Below, one piece after another: positions 12,368 to 25,039 of a DNA stretch of 64,000 nt. The first letter of the stretch is position 1; each line of letters starts with the position of its first letter. Made by a program: the position numbers and the translations under genes. The notes below the pieces were generated by a model. The model saw nothing but the letters and a program-made list of their open reading frames with translations. It did no database searches and was not told the DNA's origin. Origin of the DNA: Neurospora intermedia (Eukaryota > Ascomycota > Sordariomycetes > Sordariales > Sordariaceae); NCBI GenBank assembly GCA_037102815.1, contig BTPP01000003.1:4278001-4342000 (forward strand), given 5' to 3'.

Positions 12368-13390
12368 GGTCCATTTGTGTATCTGATCGCTGATGCTACG
12401 CAGGTGAGGGCCGTAGCAGAAGAGTGATGTAAGAAGCCGTGCCTACGAGTACGCCCCAAACAGAGCAAGAAACCATACCAGAAAACAAATCATGCTTTTG
12501 TGAGCCAAGGCAAGGCTATATGTCCTTTATTTTTGAGGAATACGAAAAGGAAGAGATGGGTACAATGGATGCTCGGACCAACTGTATGCTTAAGTGCAGG
12601 CTGGGACTACTGTTAAGGAGAACCAATTGTTAGCAAGAAGGGCCCACGATAATGCAGTCTGAGTAAGGTAGTCAGTATCAAGCTGTCATTCAAGCGGAAA
12701 AGGAAGGCGGCCACCTAGACCGAGTGTGGGATGTAAAGTTTAGCACTGAACAGGTCCAAGTAATCCAAGTATCAATAGAAATCACGAAACAGCGTACTGG
12801 TGTTAGCACTGCTGTTATCATGGTGATTACTATGCACTGGCAATCTCGGTTCTGTTTTTCCTTCAGAAGCACAAGTGAGGTGCTCTGGCAGGTTGAACAA
12901 TGTCAAGTTTGTTTTCCAGGAACAACATCCCGTGTGATTATGTTAGAAATAATTGAACTCGATGATCTACTCAGGAGGCGGGAGGGAAGCATCTATGGTG
13001 TAGAGGTAGCTAGTACCTCTAGGTATATTGGAAAAGTGGTCTGTGCGCTGTAACACCCGCCCCTTGAGGACAAGGTTGGCGATGCACATGGAGAAGCTTG
13101 CTCCTGCCGGGAGGCTTTCAGCCTCTAACTGGCGAGACTGGCAGCGTGGCCCGGGAGCACGGACTCCCTGACACCTCAGTGGACTCCCCCTCGACTGTGC
13201 AGTGGAATTGGCAACGTCGCGGGTTTGGGGATACTACCCGCTTGCTGGCCGCACCGTCGCACAGGCAACACGCTACTCCGTTATTCCGTACCTCTATTGT
13301 TCTAGCCTCGACTTACTTACCTCAACAACAACATCTTGGGTTTCCCAAATCCACATCACACCTCCAGCACCCATCGTCGCCCTGCCCGCC
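12368..13390. other. Spacer upstream of sec21
   Basis: The first part is the 3' flank of the Myb gene. From about 13050 the sequence turns GC-rich and then CT-rich up to the sec21 ATG, which fits a promoter and short leader. A 109-codon plus-strand ORF at 12724-13053 resembles nothing known. Confidence 0.6.
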
Positions 13391-16300
13391 ATGAATTACG
13401 GCAAAAAGGACGAGGATGCTGAGACGGGTCTGGTCAAGGTCGACCGGACCCAGGTCTTCCAGGAGGGTGAGTCCGAGTACCTTGGCAGCTGAGGCATTGT
13501 TCGTCGGGTGGACGTGGCCCTTATACCTCCTAACCTCCTCAAGACTGACCGGTTCGACATATAGCCCGCCTCTTCAACAACTCCCCCATTCAGCCGCGCA
13601 AATGTCGTATCCTTCTCACCAAGATTGCTCTCCTCCTCTACACCGGCGAAAGATTCCCGACAAACGAAGCCACGACGCTGTTTTTCGGTATTTCGAAGCT
13701 CTTCCAGAACAAAGATGCCAGCCTACGACAGATGGTCCACCTTGTCATCAAGGAGCTGGCCAACTCGGCCGAGGATATCATTATGGTTACCAGCACCATT
13801 ATGAAGGATACTGGCGGTAGTACCGATGCCATCTACCGCCCGAATGCCATCCGCGCCCTTTGCCGCATCATCGATGTAAGCCGCCCCCTTCCTCGACCCC
13901 TTAATGGTTATCCCGATGTGGAGCTAACCCCGACCTTGTGCAGGCCACCACAGTACAGTCCATCGAGCGTGTCATGAAGACGGCCATTGTCGACAGAAAC
14001 CCCTCAGTATCCTCTGCCGCCCTCGTATCATCATATCACCTTCTCCCCGTCGCCAAGGACGTCGTCAAACGGTGGCAGAATGAGACCTCGGAAGCGGCAG
14101 CTAACACCAAGTCGACCGGCGGTTTCTCCCTCGGTTTCGGATCTTCCAACAGAGATCTGCCCATCAACAGCTCGACCATGACCCAATATCATGCCATTGG
14201 CTTGCTCTATCAAATGCGCATGCACGACAGGATGGCGTTGGTGAAGATGGTCCAGCAGTTCGGTGCCCCCGGTGCCGTCAAGAACCCCGCTGCTCTCATG
14301 TTGCTCGTCCGTCTTGCCGCCCAGCTGGCCGACGAAGACCCCCACCTTAGGAAGCCCATGATGCAGCTGCTGGATGGCTGGCTCAGGCACAAGAGCGAAA
14401 TGGTCAACTTCGAGGCTGCAAAGGCGATTTGCGATATGCGGGATGTCACCGACGCTGAGGTCACCCAGGCAGTCCATGTCCTCCAACTTTTCCTTACCTC
14501 GCCCCGCGCTGTCACCAAGTTCGCCGCTCTTCGCATTCTCCACAACTTCGCTTCGTTCAAGCCGGCGGCCGTTGCCGTATGCAACCCGGACATTGAGCTC
14601 CTCATCTCCAACAGCAACCGCTCCATCGCTACTTTTGCCATTACCACCCTACTCAAGACCGGAAACGAGGCCAGCGTGGATCGCCTGATGAAGCAAATTT
14701 CTGGCTTCATGTCTGAAATCACCGACGAGTTCAAGATTACGATTGTCGAAGCCATCCGTACTCTATGCCTCAAGTTTCCCAGCAAGCAGGCCGGCATGCT
14801 CCAGTTCCTCAGTGGTATTTTGCGCGATGAGGGTGGTTATGAGTTTAAGCGCGCCGTGGTGGAGAGCATGTTCGATCTTATCAAGTTCGTCCCCGAATCT
14901 AAGGAGGAGGCCCTCGCTCACCTGTGCGAATTTATTGAGGACTGCGAGTTCACCAAGTTGGCAGTCCGTGTCCTTCACCTCCTCGGTCTTGAGGGACCCA
15001 AGACATCCCAGCCTACCAAGTACATCCGATACATCTACAACCGGGTGGTCCTCGAGAACTCCATTGTGCGCGCCGCAGCGGTTACTGCCCTTGCCAAATT
15101 TGGTGTCGGCCAGAAAGATCCCGAAGTCAAGCGCAGCGTAGAGGTTCTCCTCACCAGGTGTCTGGATGATGTTGATGACGAGGTTCGCGATCGTGCTGCT
15201 CTCAACCTCAAGCTTATGAAGGAAGAGGATGAGCTTGCGAACAGGTTTGTCAAGAATGGTAAGTTTTCGTCTACCTTATGTTACGTTTGCCGGATGCGAT
15301 CACATACTGACATGTCAACAGACAGCATGTTCTCGTTGTCCTTTTTCGAGCATCAGCTCGTCACGTATGTTACTTCTGATGACAGGTCGACATTCGAGGC
15401 GCCTTTCGACATCTCCAAGATCCCTGTTGTTACCCGCGAACAAGCAGATGCCGAGGATAGGACCAAGAAGCTTACTGCTACGACACCTTCACTCAAGCCA
15501 CCCAAGGTCGGACCAACCAAGGCGGCTCCCACCAGCGCCGAGGCAGCTGCATCTGCCTCGGCGGCTGCGCAAAAGTATGCGCAGGAGTTGATGCAGATTC
15601 CCGAGATGGCAGAATTTGGCGCCGTTCTCAAGTCGTCGCCGGTGGTGGAGTTGACCGAGGCGGAGACCGAATACGTCGTTGGAGTTGTCAAGCATATTTT
15701 CAAGGAGCATATCGTGCTCCAGTACGAGGTCAAGAACACGCTTCCCGACACCGTATTAGAGAACGTCTCTGTCGTAGCTACGCCCGCGGAAGAAGAGCTT
15801 GAGGAGTTATTCATTATTCAGGCTGAGAAGCTCGAGACCGACGTTCCTGGAAAGGTATATGTGGCATTCAGAAAGGTCAGCGGTGAGGGTTCGCTACCAG
15901 TTAGCACCTTCTCCAACGTCCTCAAGTTCACCAGCAAGGAGATTGATCCCAGCACCGGTGAGCCTGAAGAAACCGGCTACGATGACGAGTACGAGGTTGC
16001 CGAGTTTGACCTGGCGGGAAGCGACTATGTCATTCCCGTATTTGCCAGCAACTTTGCGCACATCTGGGAGCAGGTTGGCGCTTCTGGGGAAGAGGCGGAG
16101 GAGACATTGCTACTCAGCAGCATGAAGAGCATATCAGGTACGTAAAATTCTCAGGTCTTTGGTTTCTGCCAAACCCATTTATTAACATTCTACAGACGCA
16201 ACCGAACAACTAGCAAAGACTTTGTCGCTACAACCCCTTGAGGGAACAGATGTACCCCTTAACCAGACCACACATACGCTCAAGCTCCTCGGAAAGACTG

Positions 16301-16428
16301 TCAACGGCGGCAGAGTGGTTGCCAACGTCCGTATGGCTTTCTCGGCCAAGTCGGGTGTTACTACCAAGATCACTGTCAGGAGTGAGGAGGAAGGTGTGGC
16401 TGCTTTGATCGTGGCGTCTGTTGCTTAA
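13391..16428 (+). CDS. sec21: Coatomer gamma subunit (Sec21, gamma-COP)
   Basis: Exons 13391-13466, 13565-13875, 13944-15258, 15322-16137 and 16196-16428 encode 916 aa, the usual gamma-COP length. The protein is part of the COPI coat for Golgi-to-ER and intra-Golgi transport. The N-terminus reads MNYGKKDEDAETGLVKVDR. An adaptin-like HEAT solenoid follows (residues about 25-540; for example GERFPTNEATTLFFGISKLF). A linker rich in Ala and Pro comes next, then the gamma-appendage sandwich with the signature VVELTEAETEYVVGVVKHIF. The last exon completes the appendage (HTLKLLGKTVNGGRVVANVR). Intron 2 has a classic GCTAACC branch point. The neighbour downstream, a phospholipid enzyme of the ER/Golgi, is transcribed in the same direction but has its own 1.2 kb upstream region. 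Confidence 0.96.
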
Positions 16429-17634
16429 AGAGCTTAATGAAACGGGCGAGGTATCAACTATGACCTTGGCTTTGGTAACTTGAGGGATGTTGGTTGTTTG
16501 GTGTTAGCTTGTTGTCCGCATGGCGTTTTACCCCAAACTTAGTACTCTATTATTAGTCGCGTCATACTATCTGGTAGAGAAAGACAGAATTACGTTCTTT
16601 CTTCTGGATAGCATGAGAGTTCTGTAAGTGTTGTGTTGGCTGCTCACAATATGAACAAAACCGCGAGATATCTGATTGTACTGTTCGTCCTGCCAGGGTC
16701 GACCTCGGGGTCTCGAATCTTTTCGATCTTGTACTCTCTTCACACTGGTAGTCTGATGAACTAGCGATCTGCTGAAGATGATCTACCTGAGTTCAAACAT
16801 AAGCAGTTAGGCAAGGAACACTCAAAGATCAGTTTGTCAACCATAAACTGTGTACATGCTGATTCTTCAGAAAGGGATCAGACCCGAACACTTATGCGCC
16901 TGGTAGTATATCTAGGGCAAGTGGCTGGGATCTGGGCCGCAACGTCGGAGTCGGAATTCATGCAAGCATAAAGTCATACGAGTGGGAAAAAAAAGGTGCG
17001 ACATTGACCTCGCTGTCAACATAGTGGGAAATGCGGCGCGTCATAACCAGCAAGAATAACATTGCACAGCATCTTTAAAACAAGCAAGTGTCCCGTTCAG
17101 AGTGATATGTCATACCGGGCCAATTTGCCCAGCTTTGAGCCTGCCGAAACAAATGAGGGAAGCTGAACGCTGAAGGGGACTGTGAGGGGACCGTGAGGGG
17201 AAAGACAACTCACGCGCGCAGAAGGTGTTCCACTCTGCATACATGCCGGATCCCCATTTTTTGATAGCAGATCCACTTTATTTTCTCACTTCTCGGGCTT
17301 CGACATTCTTCTTTTATTTACTTTCGGCTCATTGTCCCCTCCCTATATTTCCCTCAGTCGTCCTTCTCTGATAACTTGCGCCTTGTACAGCGAAAGCACC
17401 TCTGAGCAGACTGTTCTCAACGAGAGCCGAACGAGGCATTGGCTCCTGTCTTGACCTTCCAAGGCTGCAAACTTGGGTTGTGAGCAACACCACAGAGCGA
17501 TACCGGACGTATAACCGTTATCAGTCATCCGGAGTTCTGGTGTTCACACGAATACAAAGAATTACCCTTTCAAGCCTCACGAGATACTGAATCGCTAGAC
17601 GCCACGAATACAAACTGCTCGATTCAAAGTCGAG
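16429..17634. other. Spacer between sec21 and the phosphotransferase gene
   Basis: The sec21 3' flank is followed by the promoter of the phosphotransferase gene. Three AGGGG pentamers at exact 11-bp steps lie at 17174-17200 (listed separately). A CT-rich stretch covers 17276-17370. No coding signal is seen. Confidence 0.6.
17174..17200 (+). promoter_or_regulatory. Three phased AGGGG (STRE-like) pentamers
   Basis: AGGGG occurs at 17174-17178, 17185-17189 and 17196-17200, start to start 11 bp apart, about 435-460 bp upstream of the phosphotransferase ATG. AGGGG/CCCCT is the stress-response element core bound by Msn2/4 in yeast and by SEB-1 in Neurospora. Function here is inferred from motif and position only. 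Confidence 0.4.
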
Positions 17635-19017
17635 ATGGTTTACGTGCGACAGGAGAAGCTACCGAACTTGCGGGAATACAAGTACTCGGCCGTCGACCAC
17701 TCTTTGACGTCCAAATACATCCTCAAGCCATTTTACACCAATGTTGTCATCAAGCTCTTCCCCATGAGCATGGCTCCCAACCTGATCACGCTCACGGGTT
17801 TCATGTTCGTTGTCGCCAACTTCCTCACTCTGCTATGGTACAACCCTACCCTCGACCAGGATTGCCCACCTTGGGTCTACTACAGTTGGGCCGCCGGTCT
17901 GTTCCTCTACCAGACTTTTGATGCGGTTGATGGCACCCAAGCGTAAGTCATTTCTGTGCCGTCATGTGTCAAACTTACGGAAACAAGGTAGACTGACGAT
18001 GAACCTCAACACAGTCGTCGTACTCGTCAGTCCGGACCTCTTGGCGAGCTCTTCGATCATGGCGTCGACGCCCTCAACACCTCGCTCGAATGCCTTATCT
18101 TCGCCGCCTCTCAGAACATGGGCCAGAGTTGGTACACCGTCGCGACCGTCTTTGCCTCCCTTCTCACTTTCTACGTCCAAACCTGGGATGAGTACCACAC
18201 CAAGACGCTCACCCTCGGCATCGTCAACGGACCCGTTGAGGGTATCCTGATCCTCGTGGGCGTTTACACCCTGACCGGTTACCTCGGCGGCGCCTCTTTC
18301 TGGCAACAGGGCATGCTCTCCACCCTTGGCGTTCCCCAGACCCTCACTTTCGGCACCACCGCCTTGACTCTGCCCAGCTTTCTTTACAATTTCTCCTTTA
18401 CCGAATGGTACATGGTCCAGGGCACCGTAGTGCTCGTCTACAACACGGTCGAATCCGCTCGCAACGTGATACGCGCCCGCCGCGCCCGCGGCGACCGCTC
18501 GCGCTACGCCCTCGTCGGTCTCCTCCCCTTCTTTGCCACCTGGGCGCTCGTGGTCGCCTATTTGTTCCTGCAGCCCAACATTCTGCACGGCCACCTGGTG
18601 CCCTTTGTGCTCTTCGCGGGCATCGTCAACGCCTACAGCGTCGGGAAGATGATTACAGCCCATCTCGTCAAGCTCGACTTCCCCTACTGGAACGTCATGG
18701 TGATCCCTCTCGGCCTGGGCGTCTTTGACTCCCTCGGCCCCGTCATTCAGAGGTATGCACCCGACGGCCTCAAGAACCTCGGGTGGCCCTCAGCTCTTGG
18801 CGACGGCGTCTACCAGGTTGCCTACATGTTCTGCATGCTTGGAATGGCGGTCGGCGTGTACGGCAGCTTCGTGGTGGACGTCATTGTTACCATCTGCGAT
18901 TACTTGGACATCTGGTGCTTGACGATCAAATACCCCTATGTGGAGGGTCAAGATGATCCCAAGGTGTCTAAGCAGGTTGTGGGAAGCAAAGGCGAGCTCA
19001 AGGAGAAGAGGGGCTAA
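17635..19017 (+). CDS. CDP-alcohol phosphotransferase (choline/ethanolamine; Cpt1/Ept1)
   Basis: Exons 17635-17942 and 18015-19017 encode 436 aa. The enzyme transfers phosphocholine or phosphoethanolamine from the CDP-alcohol to diacylglycerol, the last step of the Kennedy pathway, in ER or Golgi membranes. The catalytic signature D-G-x2-A-R-x8-G-x3-D-x3-D is complete and spans the splice junction: D99 G100, A103 R104, G113, D117 and D121 (from DAVDGTQA in exon 1 and GELFDHGVD in exon 2), which confirms the intron. The N-terminal VDHSLTSKYILKPFY segment and about eight further hydrophobic helices match the family. The C-terminus is short and charged. Choline versus ethanolamine preference cannot be read from the sequence, so no symbol is given. 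Confidence 0.93.
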
Positions 19018-20218
19018 TAACTGTGCCGGTCTCTTCCTACTGTGATTAGAGGTGACAGGATGAAGAATGGAAGCGGACAAAGTTAAGAGGGGGACAATTG
19101 ATGGACGGCAGGCAGTGCGGGGTCCCGAAGTGATAAGGACATAGCCAACTCGCAATGAGCGAGGGCGCGCGGGAGAAGATGGATGGAAAAGGAGGACACA
19201 ACCAGGGTATGAAGGACAATTGTGCCAACCCACTGATCGGAGCACCGATTGATACGAAGCAAGTCCCTATCATGACATTCCGAACTCGAGGGAACATGAT
19301 GGAAGTGACTGCCCTCGTTCTTGGTACACCTACCTATCTATGACGAAGACACGGGTATATACGATACATGATGATGATTTATCTGCTTTCCTATCTTTCT
19401 ATTTTTTTTATTCTTGGACTTTTCGGGAAAAGGGTGGTGTTGGCCAAGGTGGTGGAGGGACGGTAGGAAAAGAGAGGGATTCGCCACTTGGCTCAAGAGA
19501 ACCAAAACTAGGCGAGGGGGAAATGGGTGAACACTTGCGTCCGGAAACGATAGAAACCACGTCGTGTATTTCTAGCGTTGTTTAGCGCGGCGTTCCTCAG
19601 AAGCATGTTTCTAGTTGATATCAACTACACACAGCGTATGCGTAGAGATACCGTGGGGCAGCAAGGCCTAGGAAGTCTGGTCATGATTTGGAATATTAGG
19701 ATCTGGGAGGCTCGAAATCTTCTAGACATTCACGGCAGATAGAAAGAGAAGGGTATCTAAGCCACAAACAGATGATATAGACAGGCTATGTAGCCTTGGC
19801 GTCTCCATCTTGTGGTGTTTGTTCTTCATCACCTAGGTCAAAGACATCGTCAAATACAAATTCCAAAAGACAAACCAACTCCGCTTCTCCAAGACAAATG
19901 CAAATGAGGTTCCCGTGATTGCCCCCAAGTTACCACCACCCCTTCGAACACCTGTCAAACCGACGAAGATATGGGCTTCGTGGTGGGAAATTCAATACCC
20001 ATTCATCCAATATTCCACCCAGCCCTCAATATGCTTGTATGTGACTTGATATGCATCCTCTTCGCCCCTGCCATCATTTGGTTACTCGTGTCTCGCTTCT
20101 CCTTTGCGTGATATATGCCCGGTGTTTCCGTCGTTCTATACGGTGCTTATGCCGGGGCATCTCCGTCTCGGTCGCGCCTATCCCCGTACTTCTCGACCGC
20201 AGTTCGGGAGCCGCCGCC
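19018..20218. other. Convergent 3' flanks, phosphotransferase / kapC
   Basis: A 1.2 kb stretch between two genes facing each other. No reading frame resembles a protein and no strong hairpin was noticed. It should hold both 3' UTRs. Confidence 0.6.
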
Positions 20219-21654
20219 TCATAGCAACTCGTCGCTCCCACTTGCCACACTCTGTTCGATCGCCTCCAAAATGGCCCTCTCCTCGAACACCGGACCCTGG
20301 CCATCACACTTCGCCTGGCCCTTCAGAAGCTCACTGACAGCCTGAATATTGACCAACCCGCGCTGGAAAAGTTCGTGGTTCTGCATCAGGTCCCAAGCCG
20401 CACCGGCTGCCAACAGGCGCTCCCCGTTTTCGCTCTTGACCACCCGGTGGCTCGGCGTCTTCTCGTTATGGTTCTCCAGCAGATTAGTGTAAAAATCGGT
20501 CGGCTTGTACGACATGGGGCCCGTCGTCATCGGCGTCCCGGCGCTCCCTAGTGGCGACCCAGCGGCGGCAGCACCGACAGCCGCTAAAGATGTCGCCCGC
20601 AATATCTCATTCTCCGTGCTGATTTTTTGGAGGTCCTGCTTCAGCTTTTCGTTCTCTGACCTTGTCACCTGGGCTTCTTCCTCCAGCTGTTGGAGACGGT
20701 TCTCGAGTTCTTTGACGTGGCGTTCTTTGCGTTCACGGAAGGCTCGTTGACTAGAGATGATAAGAGAAAAGAGTTAGCTAAGATACCGTGGTTTCGAACG
20801 CTCTTCTTGACATGATCTGTAGGGTCCAAGGTATGGGAGCGAAGGTGAAAGGGAGAGGCAACGTGGCACAAGAGGGTATGTGTGAGACGTGTGACGGCGT
20901 GATTCAAGGGTTCCTCTGCTTGTCTGACGGGACAGGGCAGAAGATAGTCAGAGAGGCGGTGTGTAACGTACGCGGCGCGATTCTGGGCTTTCCGCCTCGA
21001 CTGAGCGGGTGTCAAGTTTTCGTCTTCGTCCGAGTTTGAGCCCTGTCTGCGGGCTCGCGCTTCGTCGGCGGGGTCTCCTTTGGCATTGTTGAGGGATCGT
21101 AGAAGGTCGGCTGCGGACTGCTGTTGATGCTGAAGGTGTATGGTGCCGTTCGTAGGCTGCGTGGTCGGAAGAAGTTGCTGGGTCGGAGGAGTCGGGGGCC
21201 CGGCAAAGGTCGTTGATTGGTTGTTGAACTGGGCAAACGCCTCGAAATTCTGGAACTGGTCATGTGGGAGCCCGTTCGGAAATTGGTCGAAGATTTCCTG
21301 AATGAGGAATGTGTAAGCTATTCGATTGCCCCGGAAGATGGTGCGCTAACGGGTCGGGGGGTGCAGAGGAGAAGCATGAATGGCATGCGGAGAAACGTAG
21401 GAGCGACAAAGCAAATGCCATTCGGGTCCATAGGTAAGAAGCGACAATCAGCAATCCCCCGAGTCTGCTCTTTCATCCGCTTCTTTCTTCCAGTTCCATC
21501 TGAATCAAAGCATGGAACTCACCTGTGGAGAGGCGTTGAAGTCGTCCGAAGAGGCCGAGTTTGAATGCGAGGGGGTGAGGGGAGCAATACCGATGAAGTG
21601 GTACGGCGGCTGGGCGGCGGCGCCGGCGAAGTATGTTGGGTGTGTATAGTCCAT
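20219..21654 (-). CDS. kapC: KapC-like AP-1 type bZIP transcription factor
   Basis: Exons 21654-21523, 21297-20972 and 20750-20219 encode 329 aa. The two introns (225 and 221 nt) are long for this window. The start MDYTHPTYFAGAAAQPPYHF opens a Pro/Gln-rich N-terminal region. The basic region carries the fungal AP-1 signature NRAAQRAFRERKERH at residues 150-164, split by intron 2 between the two alanines, and is followed by a leucine zipper (KELENRLQQLEEEAQ, then ENEKLKQDLQKISTENEIL). The C-terminal half has the KapC pattern: MSYKPTDFYTNLL, SHRVVKSENGERLLAAGAAW and CDGQGPVFEERAILEAIE, with a single conserved Cys rather than the two Cys-rich regions of Yap1. Orthologues are nuclear regulators of stress and secondary metabolism. 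Target genes cannot be inferred here. Confidence 0.92.
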
Positions 21655-21929
21655 GGTCTGATAAGCTAGTTGATGTGCTCGGGGTATCGTATCGAGTGTT
21701 TGTCCATTCGATATCGTGCGTTACCCTGATGTCTTCGTAGCCAAGAAGGATTGTGATCTCCAAAAGCGAATGAAAGGACCGGTGCAGTTTGACGAATGAT
21801 CACCTAAAGGAATAGCGGAGCGAGTGTGAAAATGGCAGTTGTTTTCTGACAGCAGCCCAGGAACTTGTTCGGTCGAGACCGAGATCGAAAAGGCGAGGGG
21901 AAGGCGGGATTCTTGCAGAGGGCTGCACT

Positions 21930-22022
21930 ACCTAGAGGTAGGTATGGATTCGGTGGCCAGGCAGGGATCTGCAACCAAAGCGCAGCTGGTGGTATATGTA
22001 GGTAGGTAGAGGTAGGTAGGTA
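21930..22022. repeat. GTAG-type microsatellite tract
   Basis: Repeated GGTA/GTAG units (for example gtaggtaggtagaggtaggt) are concentrated at 21992-22022, with shorter copies from 21930 onward, followed by a GATG run. The tract lies about 280-370 bp upstream of the kapC start. It is a simple repeat; any regulatory effect is unproven. Confidence 0.7.
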
Positions 22023-24177
22023 TGAAGGCGGGCGGGATGAGGGATGGATGGATGGGAAAGGGCACTGAAGTGCCCGCCAAAGACGGCAGCACCGAAAGTC
22101 GGGTGTGGGGTCACACAGTTAGAGGTGTAGAGGGACCTCTAAGCGGTCATTACTGACACCACGGGTCGCCCGAAGCCCAGCACGGTTCGAAATCCCACCA
22201 GGAGCAATTACACTCTGCACCCTTGCTAGCCAGCCCCGAAACATCCTGCGTAGAAAAAGGGGTCGAGGGCATAGGTTTCCATGTTGCCCATCCACGAACC
22301 GTCTCAGAAATTTACCTCGAGGCGGCAAAGGGAGGACAGACCGAAGTTTACCTATATTTTTTCCCCTATACTTGCCATCTTCAGATGCTGACAGCGCTGC
22401 GCTTGGGTGCTCGATTACCTACCCGGGTGACAACATCAATCACCCCCTCAAAGTCTACAACAAAGTTATCAGACGCCCAAATCGACGGCAACATCCTTCT
22501 GCAACTCGATATGAAACTCGGGGCCCCTCTCTTAACGTGAGGGGTGATGCTTCAACCGGGCAGCGAGCTTCATGATGTGGTGGTCAAGATCCGTGGTTCG
22601 CGTCTGCTCGTCCGGAATCTTGAAGAACACGAAACGTTCCCACACAATTCATATTCTTGCCATCATTATTTCGCCATATTAACAGCGGGGCAAGACGAGC
22701 ATCCGTGAAGTACCTATGTAAGCAGGGTCGGCCAAACAAAAGTAAGGTTGTTGTCGAGGTCCAGGTCGAGGCTCCCCCCCAACGAAGAGAGAGGTTGTCA
22801 ATGAGCCCCACTCCGAAGGCCTTCCCGCTCCGTTCGGGTCTGGAGCAAATGATCAGCGACTTTGGGGACCCACTCTCCACTGCTACCGAAGCCATTGCCA
22901 ACAACTTCGGGATCACAAGTTTCGCCGGAACGCGTTCCGAGCCACTGACAGCCCAAATTTAACTCCTGCTCACTGAAACTACCGAACGGAACATATGTTT
23001 CAAGCTTTTTTTTTTTTTCTCATTGTTTCTCGTCTTTACTGACCCAATTTCTTTCATACGGGTCCCCTGACCGACTACCACGACAGTCCACGTTTGGCGC
23101 GCTGTACCAAGAGCGTCTCTTCTTGCAGCTTAGACATGTGAATGTTGAGAAGCCCTGCCTCGGACATTCGAATACGGGAATATTGCGTAAATACAATACT
23201 CAAGATACTCCTGTAAAGTCTTTGATATATCGACGCGGACAAATGTATATTTCCACAATCACTGCCTCTTGTTCTCATATTTTGGATTTCCATAGCTTCG
23301 GTCGTTCTTCTTCATCACGCCTGGGGAGTGAAATGAGTGAGACCATGAGGGAATCAACTTGCTTTCATTAGCTGAGTTCTCATAACCTGATGTTATGATC
23401 TAATCTCCGCTCTATACACATACCCTCTCGACCCTCGTTGCTTACCACATGAGAGTAACAGAAATTTTATCGTTTAACCTGAGGCGGCAAAGTGTAAAAC
23501 CACACCGTTCCAGATCCTCCGTATATAAGAGTGATTATCCTACATTCGGCTCTCGAAGAGCCATAATGTCTAGGAACGAAGAATCATCCTTTCTCACATG
23601 CCTACCTTGGCGGTACATCATGGTCTGGATACTCTGCCGCATCAGTAATGCGAAACAGGTCATTTCTGGCGTCTATAACCACACACGGTTCACGATTTCC
23701 CACTCATAACCTCTCAAGTGAGCCGGCAAGCTCTGGATAGGAGGCTGGACTGACTAGCAAAGGACTGCGGGCTGTACTCGTTGGCCTCACGGCTACCGGG
23801 ACATATTGTTTTGGGGTTTACAGATCATAAGACGTGATATCAGACATCCCTGGTCAGGTCTTGCCATGCTCTGGGTAGATGGTATGCGCTCTCTGGTCTT
23901 CATCTCCTTCACGTGGAGCTTGTGCATCATAGCCCGTTTGTGAGAAACTCATCAGACCGAAAGATCCTTATATTGTTGTAAGATGAGATTATGCGGTATG
24001 CCATGGTTCGATCCCTCGCGCTGTGATGAAGGTGAGTGGTCCAATCAACGAAATATTTTTCTCCATTACTTACTTTATATGTCCTTAATGAGCCGTATGG
24101 TACCATCAAGGAAGCTGTGGGGAAATGTCCCCAGCCATTGATTCAGTATGCAGTTAATTGTCATTTCGAAGGGGTGG

Positions 24178-24206
<29 letters not shown>
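24178..24206. repeat. A29 homopolymer
   Basis: Twenty-nine consecutive A on the plus strand in non-coding sequence. It could be a retroposed poly(A) tail, a slippage product or a nucleosome-excluding tract. No gene body with a poly(A) signal precedes it. Confidence 0.9.
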
Positions 24207-24208
<2 letters not shown>

Positions 24209-25031
24209 AGTCATCTGAGAATGTGGGTTGTTGACGTTCACGGCCAGCCTCAAACCCAAGAAGGACCTAACAAAATGGCCGTTACTCACTTGCGTCTCTT
24301 CGTTCGTTCCCTTCTTCCTTCTCAGTCGATCATTTAGTGGTATCAAACTGACCTAGTGAAGTAGCAAGCTATTAGTATGAGCAAAGAAAACCCACTGGAC
24401 ATAGCACCAATTCATGGTTGGGTTGGTTGATCAATAAGGTTGCCGCGGACTCGGTCTGACTATCAAGGCGTTGGCAAGGATTTCAGCTGTTTTTGATGTC
24501 CTTTGACTCGACTTCTTATGTATGTCAACTTAGCCTACTGCGATTGAAATGCCGTATTCTTTCCTTTCTCTAGAGTTAATGCCGGGAAACACAACAAGAG
24601 GCCGCGTCGGCAAATGATACTTTGTCTTCTGGCTTTCCTGTCATCAGCAAAGCGAACCAGTGCCTGTCTCTTCCTAGGTCTTGCTGGCTTCTCGACGAAA
24701 GATCTATTCACTACACGTCCTTTCCATGTTCATTCCTAGGTTGGCAGTAGGTTTTGTATGTTACAATCAGAAGGGTAACATAGGTACTTATTTCGAGACT
24801 GCCCCTGCAGTGGGATTGCAGTGGTCGCAGGCAATGACGGAGACACGGATCAAAGCCGCAGTCGTCGTTTCCGAAAGATGGGACGGCAGACAAATGACAC
24901 CGTGACAAGATTGAAAGGACGAACGCGCGCACTGCCTCCTAAGAGGAAAGAACAACCCTCCTTCACTTGCGGGCAATGCAGAGGGGCGGGACCTACAGAA
25001 TTATCGGGCGAACCGCGGAGACCTAGCTGGG

Positions 25032-25039
25032 TATAAAAG
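25032..25039 (+). promoter_or_regulatory. TATA box (TATAAAAG)
   Basis: A consensus TATAAAAG lies 203 bp upstream of the ATG at 25235 and is followed by A- and C-rich leader sequence. It is the best TATA element in the window and fits the unrecognised gene downstream. Confidence 0.55.

Noticed and set aside
17962-18663. 233-codon minus-strand ORF opposite the phosphotransferase
   Set aside because: Antisense shadow of a gene with biased, C-ending codons. The composition is that of translated reverse complement.
22141-22215. tRNA-like segment around ggttcgaaatccc
   Set aside because: The T-stem does not pair and there is no acceptor stem.
23522-23529. TATATAAG string
   Set aside because: No gene start follows within a sensible distance on the plus strand.
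23990-24040. tRNA-like T-loop string (ggttcgatccc)
   Set aside because: The flanks do not pair as a T-stem, and no D-arm, anticodon arm or acceptor stem could be built around it.
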